Notes under the pieces: generated by a model | What the model was told of the DNA's origin: nothing | What the model saw: only the letters and a program-made list of their open reading frames with translations | The model's database searches: none | Program-made: the position numbers and the translations under genes | Shown: in pieces, positions 12,159 to 20,381 of the stretch | Position numbering within the stretch: the stretch's first letter is position 1 | Layout of the letters: every line of letters begins with the position of its first letter | NCBI RefSeq assembly: GCF_030015065.1 | Contig: NZ_JAIVFN010000022.1 | Span: 1-47,005 of the forward strand | Direction: 5' to 3' | Length of the DNA stretch: 47,005 nucleotides | Source: Xanthobacter autotrophicus | GTDB taxonomy: Bacteria > Pseudomonadota > Alphaproteobacteria > Rhizobiales > Xanthobacteraceae

Positions 12159-12866
12159 ATGCTCGCCCGCGCCGAATCAGTCGAATCCCCCCTCGCCACC
12201 ATCGTCCTCGCGGGCGCGGAGCTGGTGCTGGACCCATCGGGCGCGCTGGCATGGCCCGACGAGAGGCTGATGGTGGTGGCGGACCTGCATCTGGAGAAGG
12301 GCTCCGCCTTCGCCCGGCGCGGCCAGATGCTGCCGCCCTATGACAGCCTCGATACGCTGAGACGCCTTGCCGCCGCCATCGCCGTGCACCAGCCGCGCAT
12401 GGTGATCGCCCTCGGCGACAGCCTGCATGACCGCTGGGCGCTGGAGCGCATGGCCGATCCGGTCCGCGAGGAGATCCGCCGCATCCAGGCCGGACGAACC
12501 TTCATCTGGATCGCCGGCAACCATGACCCGGTGCCCCACGATCTCGGCGGCGAGGGAACGCAGGCGCTGGCCGTCGGCCCGCTGCTGTTCCGCCACGAGC
12601 CGGCGGAGGGCCCAGCGCCGGGGGAAGTCTGCGGGCACCTTCATCCCGCGGCCCGCATCGCCCTGCGTGGACGGGGCGTGCGGCGGCGCTGCTTCGTCAC
12701 CGACGGCAGCCGCATGGTGCTGCCGGCCTTCGGCGCCTATGCGGGGGGCCTGAGCGTGCGCGATCCGGCCATTGCCGGCCTGTTTCCGCCGCGCGGCTTC
12801 ACCGCCCATCTTCTGGGCGCCGGGCGCACCTACGAGATGCCCGCCTCGGCCTGCCTCGGGGATTGA
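12159..12866 (+). CDS. pdeM: Ligase-associated DNA-repair phosphoesterase PdeM
   Basis: A 235-residue calcineurin-type metallophosphoesterase. The metal-binding motifs appear in order: ADLHLEKG (about 42), GDSLHDR (about 87), GNHDPVP (about 124) and GHLHP (about 163). The overall pattern fits PdeM, the nuclease usually partnered with an ATP-dependent DNA ligase and an Lhr-type helicase in bacterial DNA-repair clusters. Those partners are not in this window. The frame is open upstream, and an ATG at 12102 is an alternative start. It follows the Nudix gene by about 70 bases in the same direction. Confidence 0.85.
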   Translation: MLARAESVESPLATIVLAGAELVLDPSGALAWPDERLMVVADLHLEKGSAFARRGQMLPPYDSLDTLRRLAAAIAVHQPRMVIALGDSLHDRWALERMADPVREEIRRIQAGRTFIWIAGNHDPVPHDLGGEGTQALAVGPLLFRHEPAEGPAPGEVCGHLHPAARIALRGRGVRRRCFVTDGSRMVLPAFGAYAGGLSVRDPAIAGLFPPRGFTAHLLGAGRTYEMPASACLGD

Positions 12867-12885
12867 GGCTCACACCGACTGAAGC

Positions 12886-13476
12886 TCAGGCTTTGCGCCG
12901 GCGGATGCGCACATAGAGCGCGCCTTCCCCGCCATGGCGGCGACCGGCCGATTCGAAGCCCACCACGATCATCCGCAGATCCGGCTCGGCCAGCCACAGG
13001 GGCACCGCGCGCTTGAGCACGCCCCGCCCCTCGCCGAAGGCGGGGCCGGTGCTCATGAGCCGCTCGGGATCGCCCTTGCCGGTGATGACCAGCACCACCG
13101 AATGCCCCAGCGCCTGCGCCTCCGTGAGGAACAGCCGCAGCCGGCGATGGGCGGCGGCCTGGGTGAGGCCATGCAAATCGAGACGCGCATCCACCTCCGC
13201 GCCGCGGCCGAGCCGCCGGCGGGCCTTCGGCTCCAGAGCGGCGAGAGGGGGAGCGGGCGGCACGGCAGGCGGGGCTTTCGGCCGGGCGGCCTTCACAGCC
13301 TTCGCCGGAGCAGCAGCGGCGGGCAGCTCCGGCGCCACCGGCGCCGCGTCCGGCACCAGCGGGGCGACATCCTGCGGCACCGCTGGCAGCTTCAGCGGCT
13401 TCACCGAGCGCACCACATGGTCCCAGAGCGCGCGCTCCTCAGCCGAGAGCTGCCGCCGTCGCCCGCGCCGGCTCAT
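12886..13476 (-). CDS. Smr/MutS2 family endonuclease-like protein
   Basis: The protein has 196 residues with a basic start (MSRRGRRRQLSAEERALWDHV), a long alanine/proline-rich linker and a C-terminal Smr domain from about residue 100. The Smr core includes DARLDLHGLTQAAAHRRLRLFL, the VITGKG motif and FGEGRGVLKRAVPLWL. Smr domains bind and nick nucleic acids. Its ATG overlaps the mltA stop by four bases, so translation is likely coupled. The Tim44-like, mltA, Smr order on one strand is typical of Rhizobiales. Confidence 0.9.
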   Translation of the reverse strand: MSRRGRRRQLSAEERALWDHVVRSVKPLKLPAVPQDVAPLVPDAAPVAPELPAAAAPAKAVKAARPKAPPAVPPAPPLAALEPKARRRLGRGAEVDARLDLHGLTQAAAHRRLRLFLTEAQALGHSVVLVITGKGDPERLMSTGPAFGEGRGVLKRAVPLWLAEPDLRMIVVGFESAGRRHGGEGALYVRIRRRKA

Positions 13477-14801
13477 CGGGAGCGTCCCGGCGTCTCCGCA
13501 GGCGCGAAGCGCGGCACCAGCAAGGTGAAGGCGCCGGAATGGCGGATGCGCCCGGCCACCGCGCCGGCCTCGGGCCCGGTGCCGAAATAAAGGTCCGCCC
13601 GCGCCGGCCCGACAATGGCCGAGCCGGTATCCTGCGCGATCATGAGGCGACGGAACGGCTCGCGGCTGCCGGGGGCGGAAAGCGGCAGGTCCGCCGCCAC
13701 GAACACCGGCGCGCCATAGGTGTAGAGCTTGCGATCCACCGCGATGGAGCGGCCGGCGGTCAGCGGCACGCCCTCAGCGCCCATGGCGCCGGCCTCCGCG
13801 CCGAGGTCGAGGGTCTTGAAGAAGACGTAGGACGGGTTCTCGCGCCGCAGCGCCCGGCCGGCCTCCGGATCTGCTTCCATGAAGGCGCGGATGCGGTCCA
13901 TGGACATCTCCTCCCGCGGCACGAGGCCCCGCGCGATGAGAAGCCGGCCCACGGGCAGATAGGGATGGCCGTTATAGCCGTCATAGTTGAGCCGCAGCAC
14001 CCGCCCGTCCGGCAGCCGGATCCGGGCCGAGCCCTGGATCTGCATGAAGAACAGGTCGATGGGGTCCTTCAGCCATGCGACTTCGAGCCCCCGGCCGGCC
14101 AGCGCCCCGTCCTCGATGGCGGCGCGGTCGAAATAGGGCACGAGGGCGTCGCCGTCCCGCCGCAAGGCGCCGCCCGAATTGGGGGTGGGGCCGCCGCCGC
14201 TCATCAGGAGGTCGGCGGGCCGGCCATAGACCGGCACGTCGAAGCCGTTGCCGGGCGCCAGCGCGCCAGCCACCTCCGGCTCGTAATAGCCGGTGAAGAA
14301 GCCTTCGCCCCCCTTGTCCGGCACCACCCGGTAGGGGCGGAAATTGGCCTCGAAGAACAGCCGCGCCACCTGCCGCGACGGCGCCTGCGTGCCCAGCGCC
14401 GCGGCGGCGGCGCAGGCATGGGCGAGGCCTGCGACCAGCGTCGGAACCGAGGCCGGGCCCACTTCGGCCGGCGGGGTGCGGCGGGCGGCGCAGCTGTTCA
14501 GGAAGGTCCGGAAGGCGCTGGCGTGGTCGTCCGCCGCCCAGCCGTCCATGGCGCCGAAGGCCACCGGAACCAGCTTCGCCCCGTCGATGGCGGGCGGGGG
14601 AACCTCGCTCAGCATGAGCGCGCGGGCCGGCGTGGCTGCAAGGGCGGCTGCAAGCGCCACCGCCCGGCAGAGCCCGCGTGCGCGGACTCCGGCCGCACCC
14701 GCGATCCGGCGGCGACCGGCGGACCAGCCGAGGTCCCGGCCTTGCGCATCGCCGTGAACACGGGCGCGTGCATGGCCGCCGCCCACACCAGGAGTGACCA
14801 C
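13473..14801 (-). CDS. mltA: Membrane-bound lytic murein transglycosylase A
   Basis: MltA cleaves peptidoglycan between MurNAc and GlcNAc, leaving 1,6-anhydro ends. The MltA barrel domain and C-terminal 3D domain are clear: GFFTGYYEPEVAGAL, then FFMQIQGSARIRLPDG with YNGHPYLPVGRLLI, and near the end LMIAQDTGSAIVGPARADLYFGTG, which includes the conserved aspartates. The N-terminus is uncertain. No ATG lies near the hydrophobic signal segment (AVALAAALAATPARA), and the chosen GTG at 14801, which has GAGGTGGGG upstream, gives an unusually long basic lead. GTG 14813 and ATG 14864, which overlap the upstream gene, are alternatives. There is no lipobox cysteine at the usual place. Confidence 0.9.
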   Translation of the reverse strand: MVTPGVGGGHARARVHGDAQGRDLGWSAGRRRIAGAAGVRARGLCRAVALAAALAATPARALMLSEVPPPAIDGAKLVPVAFGAMDGWAADDHASAFRTFLNSCAARRTPPAEVGPASVPTLVAGLAHACAAAAALGTQAPSRQVARLFFEANFRPYRVVPDKGGEGFFTGYYEPEVAGALAPGNGFDVPVYGRPADLLMSGGGPTPNSGGALRRDGDALVPYFDRAAIEDGALAGRGLEVAWLKDPIDLFFMQIQGSARIRLPDGRVLRLNYDGYNGHPYLPVGRLLIARGLVPREEMSMDRIRAFMEADPEAGRALRRENPSYVFFKTLDLGAEAGAMGAEGVPLTAGRSIAVDRKLYTYGAPVFVAADLPLSAPGSREPFRRLMIAQDTGSAIVGPARADLYFGTGPEAGAVAGRIRHSGAFTLLVPRFAPAETPGRSR

Positions 14802-14820
14802 GGCCCGCCCCACCTCTGCC

Positions 14821-15528
14821 TCACTGGGCGGCTTCGGTGGCCACCAGCTTCCAGTTGGGATCACGCGTGCCGAGGTCGCGGGCGAAGGTCCACACGTCGG
14901 TCACGTCGGCGACCGTGTCCGGGCTGCCGTCCACCACGGCGCCGTCGGGGCCGCGGGTGACCGAGATGAGCTTGGACACGAAGCGCACCGTGAGCTGGGC
15001 ATTGCGGGCGCGCACGGTCACGTCCTGGAGCTCGGCCTGCTCGATGGCGACGAAGCGCGATTCCATGGTCTCGCGGCGGCTCTCGCGGTCGGCGATGGCG
15101 GCAACGAAACCGTCATAGACATCCTTGGCGAGCAGATCCTTGAGCATGCGGCGGTCGCCGGCGGCGAACGCGGTCACGATCATTTCATAAGCGGCGCGCG
15201 CGCCGGTCAGGAAGTGCTTGGCGTCGAAGTCGGGCTCGATGCGGGCGATCTCGTCGAGGGCTGCCGCCGTGGCGGTGCCCTCCTCGGCCACGCCTTCCCA
15301 GCGATAGGCCGGCGGGGCTTCGTCCACCGGGGCCGGGGCGCCGGGCACGGGGCGCTCGGGCAGGGGCACGACCTTGTCGGTCGCCGGTTGCGGCGGGCGG
15401 GCGGTATCGCGGGAATAGGGATCGTAAGGCGGCCGCTCGCGCCCGGTCCTTTGCCCGAGCACGCTGCGCAGTCGCACGAAGATGAAGACCGCGAGGGCCA
15501 GGAAGATGATCGTGTAAATGTCGAGCAC
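14821..15528 (-). CDS. Tim44/TimA-domain membrane protein
   Basis: A 235-residue protein with one N-terminal transmembrane helix (LDIYTIIFLALAVFIFVRL), a proline-rich linker and a C-terminal Tim44-like domain from about residue 90 (DFDAKHFLTGARAAYEMIVTAFA and VYDGFVAAIADRE to the end). In mitochondria Tim44 tethers the import motor to the inner membrane; the alphaproteobacterial relatives are anchored the same way but their task is not established. The GTG start at 15528 gives the family-typical beginning at the membrane helix. It lies 19 bases upstream of mltA and may be its operon leader. Confidence 0.88.
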   Translation of the reverse strand: MLDIYTIIFLALAVFIFVRLRSVLGQRTGRERPPYDPYSRDTARPPQPATDKVVPLPERPVPGAPAPVDEAPPAYRWEGVAEEGTATAAALDEIARIEPDFDAKHFLTGARAAYEMIVTAFAAGDRRMLKDLLAKDVYDGFVAAIADRESRRETMESRFVAIEQAELQDVTVRARNAQLTVRFVSKLISVTRGPDGAVVDGSPDTVADVTDVWTFARDLGTRDPNWKLVATEAAQ

Positions 15529-15798
15529 TGCGCTTCGCCATGCCTTTCGGGCGCCGCGGTGAGCCGCACCGCCCTGTTGCCGTGTACCAGTGCCACCCCG
15601 CCGACACGCCGCGCGACGACACCGATCTCCGCTTATGTACGTCGAAGCTGCGGTCCCGCCAGCCCCCGCCTGCAAGAGACGCACAATTTGACCGAACGCA
15701 CAATTTCCCCGTGAGCTTACGGCACGTGAGCCACCGGCGCCACCTCGCCACCGTCGCAGCCCGGCGTTGACCCATGGAAAGCGGCCCCTTAAGGTAAA
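15529..15798. other. Intergenic region between the Tim44-like gene and tctC
   Basis: This gap carries the divergent promoter regions of the Tim44-like gene and of the transporter operon. Apart from the AT-rich motif at its right edge, listed separately, nothing specific was recognised. Short frames in it show no homology. Confidence 0.5.
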
Positions 15799-15809
15799 TC
15801 AAAACGATT
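15799..15809 (+). promoter_or_regulatory. Putative operator of the tct operon
   Basis: The 11-mer TCAAAACGATT stands out as AT-rich in this GC-rich DNA. It lies 41-51 bases upstream of the tctC start. The same 11 bases occur once more in the window, in the same orientation relative to the gene, upstream of the SDR gene (25872-25882). Its centre (AAA-N-CG-N-TT) resembles LacI-family half-symmetry. The regulator is not in the window. Confidence 0.45.
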
Positions 15810-15849
15810 AAGTTCCGGTCCCGAAATCCGGTTCTCCAGGGAGTGAAAC

Positions 15850-16839
15850 ATGCGCCGGCTCTTGCTCGCGGGGCTTGCCCTCGCCGCGTCCACCTTTGCA
15901 ACCTTCACCGCCGCGACCCTTTCCGCCCCCGCCGCCATGGCGGCCTATCCCGATCGCCCCGTCACCCTCATCGTGCCCTGGGGCGCGGGCGGCGGCACCG
16001 ATGCGGTGGCCCGCATCGTCGCCTCCCTGCTGGAGAAGGACCTCGGCCAGCCGGTGGCGGTGGTCAACCGCACCGGCGGACAGGGCGTGGTCGGGCACCA
16101 GGCCATCGCCGATGCGACGCCGGACGGCTACACCATCGGCATCGTCACGGTCGAGATCGCGATGATGCACTGGCAGGGGCTGACCCAGCTGTCCGGCGCC
16201 TCCTATACGCCGCTGGCGCTCATGAACGACGACCCGGCGGGGGTGCAGGTGCGCGCGGACGCGCCCTACAAGACCCTCGACGACCTGCTGGCCGACATCA
16301 AGGCCAACCCCGGCAGGTTCAAGGCCTCCGGCACCGGGCAGGGCGGCATCTGGCACCTCGCTCTCGCCGGCATGCTCTCCTCGGTCAAGATGGATCCGAA
16401 GAGCGTGCCGTGGGTGCCCTCCAACGGCGCCGCGGCGGGGCTCCAGGACCTCATGGCCGGCGGCGTGCAGGTGGTCACCTGCTCCCTGCCCGAGGCCCGC
16501 TCGCTCATCGACGCGGGCCGGGTGAAGAGCCTCGCCATCATGAGCACCGAACGCTCCAAGCTCATGCCCGCCATCCCCACCCTCAAGGAGGCGGCGGGCT
16601 CCCCGTGGACCATCGGCGCCTGGCGCGGCATCGTCGGTCCCAAGGGCCTCGACAAGGCCATTTCCGACAAGCTGCAGGCCGCCCTCAGGAAGGCCTACGA
16701 CAGCAAGGAATACCAGGACTTCCTGTCCGGCCGCGGCTTCGGCGGGCGCTATGCGGACGGCCCGGGCTTCGCCGCCTTCATGGCCCAATCCGACGCCTCC
16801 CTCGGTGCTGTGATGAAGGAAGTCGGGCTCGCCAAGTAG
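15850..16839 (+). CDS. tctC: TTT transporter solute-binding protein (TctC/Bug family)
   Basis: This is the periplasmic binding protein of a tripartite tricarboxylate transporter. A signal peptide covers about residues 1-32 (ending near APAAMAA) and is followed by the Bug-family opening YPDRPVTLIVPWGAGGGTD, with the ligand-loop segment GQGVVGHQAIADA after it. The 329-residue length is normal for the family. A good ribosome binding site (CAGGGAG) precedes the ATG. The ligand is usually a carboxylate (citrate, other di- or tricarboxylates, aromatic acids), but sequence alone does not tell which. It heads the tctC-tctB-tctA set, with a stem-loop after the stop that may favour its higher expression. 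Confidence 0.93.
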   Translation: MRRLLLAGLALAASTFATFTAATLSAPAAMAAYPDRPVTLIVPWGAGGGTDAVARIVASLLEKDLGQPVAVVNRTGGQGVVGHQAIADATPDGYTIGIVTVEIAMMHWQGLTQLSGASYTPLALMNDDPAGVQVRADAPYKTLDDLLADIKANPGRFKASGTGQGGIWHLALAGMLSSVKMDPKSVPWVPSNGAAAGLQDLMAGGVQVVTCSLPEARSLIDAGRVKSLAIMSTERSKLMPAIPTLKEAAGSPWTIGAWRGIVGPKGLDKAISDKLQAALRKAYDSKEYQDFLSGRGFGGRYADGPGFAAFMAQSDASLGAVMKEVGLAK

Positions 16840-16883
16840 TCCCCGGCGCTATCCGCCGCGTCGCGCGCCCGACAGCGACACCA

Positions 16884-16916
16884 GGGGCCGGCCACCGCCG
16901 GCCCACCGCCGGCCCC
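16884..16916 (+). terminator. Stem-loop between tctC and tctB
   Basis: The arms GGGGCCGGC (16884-16892) and GCCGGCCCC (16908-16916) pair perfectly over 9 bp around a 15-base loop. There is no U-run, so it is more likely an mRNA stabiliser or partial attenuator than a full terminator. This would suit the greater need for the binding protein than for the membrane subunits. Confidence 0.55.
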
Positions 16917-16962
16917 GGCCCATCCTCCATCCCCTGCCCGCCTCCAACGCCGGAACCGCATC

Positions 16963-17430
16963 ATGCGCTTCAGCGACCTTTTCCTCGGGCTCGTCGTCCT
17001 CGGCGGCGCGGCCCTGCTGTTCTGGGCCGCATCCGGATTGCCGTCCGTTCCGGGCCAGAGCTACGGTGCCGACACCTTCCCGGTCCTGACCGCCGCGGGG
17101 CTTGCGGCCTGCGGCTTCATCCTGACCGTGGGCGCGGTGCGTGCCGGCCCGTTCCCGCTCGTCGAAGCCACCTGGGTGCGCGAGCCCGGAGCCCCGTTCC
17201 GCGCCGGGGCCACCATCGCGCTGGTGCTCGCCTATCTCGTCCTGGCGCCGCTGCTGGGCTTCGTGCTGGCCGCGACGATCACCCTCTTCGGCCTGTTCAT
17301 GCTGGTGCGGGTGCGTCCGGTGACCGGCGCCGCGGTTGCGGCCGTGACCGCCCTCATCATCCATCTGTCGTTCAGCCTGCTGCTGCGGGTGCCTCTCCCG
17401 CGCGGGCTGGTGGAGGGCCTCCTGCCATGA
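16963..17430 (+). CDS. tctB: TTT transporter small membrane subunit TctB
   Basis: The small membrane subunit of the tripartite tricarboxylate transporter (DUF1468/TctB family) has 155 residues and four predicted helices: LFLGLVVLGGAALLFWAA, AAGLAACGFILTVGAV, ATIALVLAYLVLAPLLGFVLAATITLFGLFML, and a last one near ALIIHLSFSLLL. It works with TctA in the inner membrane. Its TGA overlaps the tctA ATG in an ATGA junction, so the two are translationally coupled. Confidence 0.9.
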   Translation: MRFSDLFLGLVVLGGAALLFWAASGLPSVPGQSYGADTFPVLTAAGLAACGFILTVGAVRAGPFPLVEATWVREPGAPFRAGATIALVLAYLVLAPLLGFVLAATITLFGLFMLVRVRPVTGAAVAAVTALIIHLSFSLLLRVPLPRGLVEGLLP

Positions 17431-18917
17431 ATGCGGTCATCGCCGGCATCGAGATGGTGCTGCACTGGCACGTGCTCGCGACCATCTTCGTCGCCGCCGC
17501 CTTCGGCCTTCTGGTGGGCGCCATCCCCGGCCTCACCGCCACCATGGCCATCGCGCTCCTCGTCCCCGTCACCTTCTTCATGGACCCCATCTCGGCGGTG
17601 GGGGCCATGATCTCCTGCTCGGCCATGGCCATCTTCGCCGGCGACATCCCCGCGACCCTGATGCGCATGCCCGGAACACCGGCCTCCGCCGCCTATTCCG
17701 AGGAGTGCTACGCCATGACCCGCAAGGGCGAGGCGGAGGTGGCGCTCGGCGCCAACGTGCTGTTCTCGGCCCTGGGAGGCCTGTTCGGCACCGCCATCCT
17801 CATCGTGTCCGCGCCGGTCCTTGCCGAGGTGGCGCTGGGCTTCTCGTCGTTCGAATATTTCTGGCTGGCGCTGCTGGGGCTCACCTGCGCCATCTTCATC
17901 GGCTCCGGCTCACCGGTGAAGGGGCTGGTCTCCCTGTTCCTCGGCCTGTTCGTGGCCCAGATCGGCATCGACAACCCGGCCGGCACCCCGCGCTTCACCT
18001 TCGGCAACACCAACCTGCTCGGCGGCATCGACTTCATCCCGGCCATGATCGGCCTGTTCGCCATGTCGGAGGTGATCCGCACCATGGCCTCCGGCGCCCG
18101 CGACTGGTCGGTGCGCCAGACCGCGCTGGGCAACCCCTTGAAGGGCTGGGGGCGGCTGATGGTGAAATACTGGCCGCAGCAGCTGCGCGGCAATATCACC
18201 GGCACCGCCATCGGCATCCTGCCCGGCGCCGGAGCCGACATCGCCGCCTGGGTCTCCTACGCCATGAGCCGCAAGCTCTCGAAGACCCCGGAGAAGTTCG
18301 GCACCGGCCACGTGGAAGGCATCATCGAGAGCACCTCGTCCAACAATGCGGCGCTGGCGGGGGCCTGGGTACCGGCGCTGGTGTTCGGCATTCCCGGCGA
18401 CAGCATCACCGCCATCGTCATCGGCGTGCTCTACCTGAAGGGGCTCAATCCAGGACCGACCCTGTTCCTCAACAACCCGGAATCCATCTACGCGGTGTTC
18501 ACCGTCTTCGTCATCGCCAACCTCGCCATGATCCCGCTCGGGCTCGCGGCGCTGAAGGCGGGGACGGCGCTGCTGCGCTTCCCACGCAATATCCTCATCC
18601 CGCTCATCCTCATGTTCTGCATCGTCGGCGCCTATGCGGTGAACAACTCGGCCTATGGCGTGGTGTTGATGGTGGTGTTCGGGGTGCTCGGCTTCCTGAT
18701 GGAGGAGCACGACATTCCAGTGGCGCCGTGCGTGCTGGGCATCGTGCTCGGCAAGATGCTGGAGGAGAGCTTCGTCACCTCCATGATCAAGTCGGACGGC
18801 AACCTCCTCGCCTTCTTCGAGCGGCCGATCTCGGCCGGGCTCGGGGTCGTGACCCTGCTGGTGCTGATCCTGCCGGTGTGGTCGGCCATCCGCGCCCGCC
18901 GCGCCGCCGCAACCTGA
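17427..18917 (+). CDS. tctA: TTT transporter large membrane subunit TctA
   Basis: The main permease subunit of the transporter has 496 residues and about 11-12 membrane segments. The family motifs are present: GAIPGLTATMAIALLVPVTF near residue 30, GDIPATLMRMPGTPASAAY near 72 and GILPGAGADIAAWVSYAMS near 267, with the inverted-repeat echo VFGIPGDSITAIVIGVL near 323. The ATG start overlaps the tctB stop. Uptake is driven by the proton or sodium gradient. Glucokinase follows after about 210 bases in the same direction but may be a separate unit. Confidence 0.94.
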   Translation: MNAVIAGIEMVLHWHVLATIFVAAAFGLLVGAIPGLTATMAIALLVPVTFFMDPISAVGAMISCSAMAIFAGDIPATLMRMPGTPASAAYSEECYAMTRKGEAEVALGANVLFSALGGLFGTAILIVSAPVLAEVALGFSSFEYFWLALLGLTCAIFIGSGSPVKGLVSLFLGLFVAQIGIDNPAGTPRFTFGNTNLLGGIDFIPAMIGLFAMSEVIRTMASGARDWSVRQTALGNPLKGWGRLMVKYWPQQLRGNITGTAIGILPGAGADIAAWVSYAMSRKLSKTPEKFGTGHVEGIIESTSSNNAALAGAWVPALVFGIPGDSITAIVIGVLYLKGLNPGPTLFLNNPESIYAVFTVFVIANLAMIPLGLAALKAGTALLRFPRNILIPLILMFCIVGAYAVNNSAYGVVLMVVFGVLGFLMEEHDIPVAPCVLGIVLGKMLEESFVTSMIKSDGNLLAFFERPISAGLGVVTLLVLILPVWSAIRARRAAAT

Positions 18918-19131
18918 CGCAGCCGCTCGAAAAGGAGGCCGCCCCCGGCGGCGGCGGAGCGGCAGCAGGCGCTTGCGTCCAGCCTGCGCATGGCGCACTA
19001 AAACACGCGCGGACCGGCTTGGACGGGCTGGTCCGCGCACGCGTATGCATCAGGGCGCTCAGCGCTGTGGGCCTCGATCGCAGCCGCATCGTCGCCGGCA
19101 AGCGGGGCGCACCCATCCATCGGACTCTCCC

Positions 19132-20073
19132 ATGGCTCCCACCGTATTGCTTGCGGACATCGGCGGAACCACCACGCGCATCGCCCGCGCCGGCGTGGAC
19201 GGCGTCCCGTTCGACATCCGTCTCGAGGCCAACGATTCCTACGGCTCCATCGAGGATCTGCTGAAGACCTACCTCGATTCCCTCGGCGGCGAACCGCCCC
19301 GCTGCGCGGCCCTCGCCGTCGCCGGGCCCATCGACGGCGACGCCGTGCGGCTCACCAACCGCCCCTGGCGTTTCTCCACCGCGGCGCTGGCCCAGGAGCT
19401 GTCGTTCCTGCGCCTCACCGTGCTCAACGATTTCGAGGCCTTCGCCCACGGCCTGCCCCTGCTCACCCGCGACGACCTGATGGAAGTGGGCACGGGCCGC
19501 GCGGTGGCCGGCGCGCCCATGCTGCTGTCCGGCCCCGGAACCGGGCTCGGCACCGCCCTCATCCTGCCCCGGGAGGAAGGATACGAGGTGCTTGCGAGCG
19601 AGGCCGGGCACATGCGCCTCGGCGCCGTGACCACGGACGAGGCCCGCATCGTCGCCCATCTGGTGCGCGACCTGGGGCCGGTCTCGGTGGAGCACGTGCT
19701 CTCCGGCCCCGGGCTGGTGCGGCTGCACCGCATCCTCTCCGGCGAGCAGCAATCCTCCCACGCCATCATCAAGGCGGCGCTGGACGGCCAGCGCCAGGAG
19801 AAGGAGAGCTGCCACATCTTCCTGCGCCTGCTCGGCCGGGTGCTGGGCGATCTCGCCCTCGCCTTCGACGCCAAAGGCGGCATCTATGTGGGCGGCGGCA
19901 TCGGCCGGGCCATGGCACCCCTGTTCGCCGAAAGCCCGTTCCGCGCCGCGTTCGAGGAGCACCCGCCCTATCTGGACCGCCTGTCCCTCATGCCCATCCA
20001 CGTGGTCACCCACGCCACGCCCGGCCTGATCGGCATCGGCGAGATCGGCCGGCGCCTGCTGGTGGACATATAG
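19132..20073 (+). CDS. glk: Glucokinase
   Basis: A 313-residue kinase of the bacterial Glk family that phosphorylates glucose with ATP to glucose-6-phosphate. The motifs seen are the phosphate loop ADIGGTTTRIA (8-18), AVAGPIDGD, the catalytic aspartate in VLNDFEAFAHGL, GPGTGLGTA and SEAGHMRLG. The C-terminal VGGGIGRAMAP closes the ATP site. The ATG at 19132 gives the standard N-terminus; the frame is open upstream without homology. There is no sugar transporter beside it, only the carboxylate-type TTT system, so its placement says little about its regulation. Confidence 0.92.
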   Translation: MAPTVLLADIGGTTTRIARAGVDGVPFDIRLEANDSYGSIEDLLKTYLDSLGGEPPRCAALAVAGPIDGDAVRLTNRPWRFSTAALAQELSFLRLTVLNDFEAFAHGLPLLTRDDLMEVGTGRAVAGAPMLLSGPGTGLGTALILPREEGYEVLASEAGHMRLGAVTTDEARIVAHLVRDLGPVSVEHVLSGPGLVRLHRILSGEQQSSHAIIKAALDGQRQEKESCHIFLRLLGRVLGDLALAFDAKGGIYVGGGIGRAMAPLFAESPFRAAFEEHPPYLDRLSLMPIHVVTHATPGLIGIGEIGRRLLVDI

Positions 20074-20096
20074 GGATCGCCCAGGCCGCGCGCCCC

Positions 20097-20222
20097 TCAG
20101 GCCGCCGCCGCGCAGGCGGCCTCCCGCTCGCAGAATGCCGCCACCATGGCCGCGAGGTCCCGCGTGGCGGCGCCGGCGGGGTCCGCCACGCTGAGGGCGA
20201 GTTCCGTGGGCGGCACCGGTGA
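20097..20222 (-). pseudogene. Remnant of a gene 3' end, possibly a LysR-type regulator
   Basis: On the minus strand a short open piece ends with PPTELALSVADPAGAATRDL followed by AAMVAAFCEREAACAAAA and a TGA. The pattern (beta strand ELALSVA, a short loop, then a last amphipathic helix) resembles the C-terminus of LysR-type regulators. No start or DNA-binding domain is present. It abuts the remnant of an EamA transporter pointing the other way. The LysR assignment is tentative. Confidence 0.35.
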
Positions 20223-20381
20223 CCATGCGCCCGGCCGATGCCGCCGCTCGGGCTCGTGTTCGGCTGGCTGCTCCTGGGCGAGAAGGCGCCGCCCTTCGAC
20301 CTCATGGGCATCGTGCCCATCGCGCGGGGCATCCGCCTCGTCACCGCCGTGCCCGAGACGCGGGACGGTCAGAAGCGGTAG
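20223..20381 (+). pseudogene. Remnant of an EamA transporter 3' end
   Basis: The plus-strand frame reads LGLVFGWLLLGEKAPPFDLM, then GIVPIARGIRLVT and a short tail to TAG at 20379-20381. This is the last helix pair of a second EamA repeat, with the typical GWLLLGE turn. Everything upstream (about 250 residues) is missing. It meets the minus-strand remnant at about 20222 and overlaps the 3' end of the beta-barrel gene by 13 bases. Confidence 0.65.

Noticed and set aside
15843-17426. Long open frame running through tctC and tctB into tctA
   Set aside because: High GC keeps this frame open. The tctC and tctB frames have the family motifs, and the long frame matches a known protein only after the tctA ATG at 17427.
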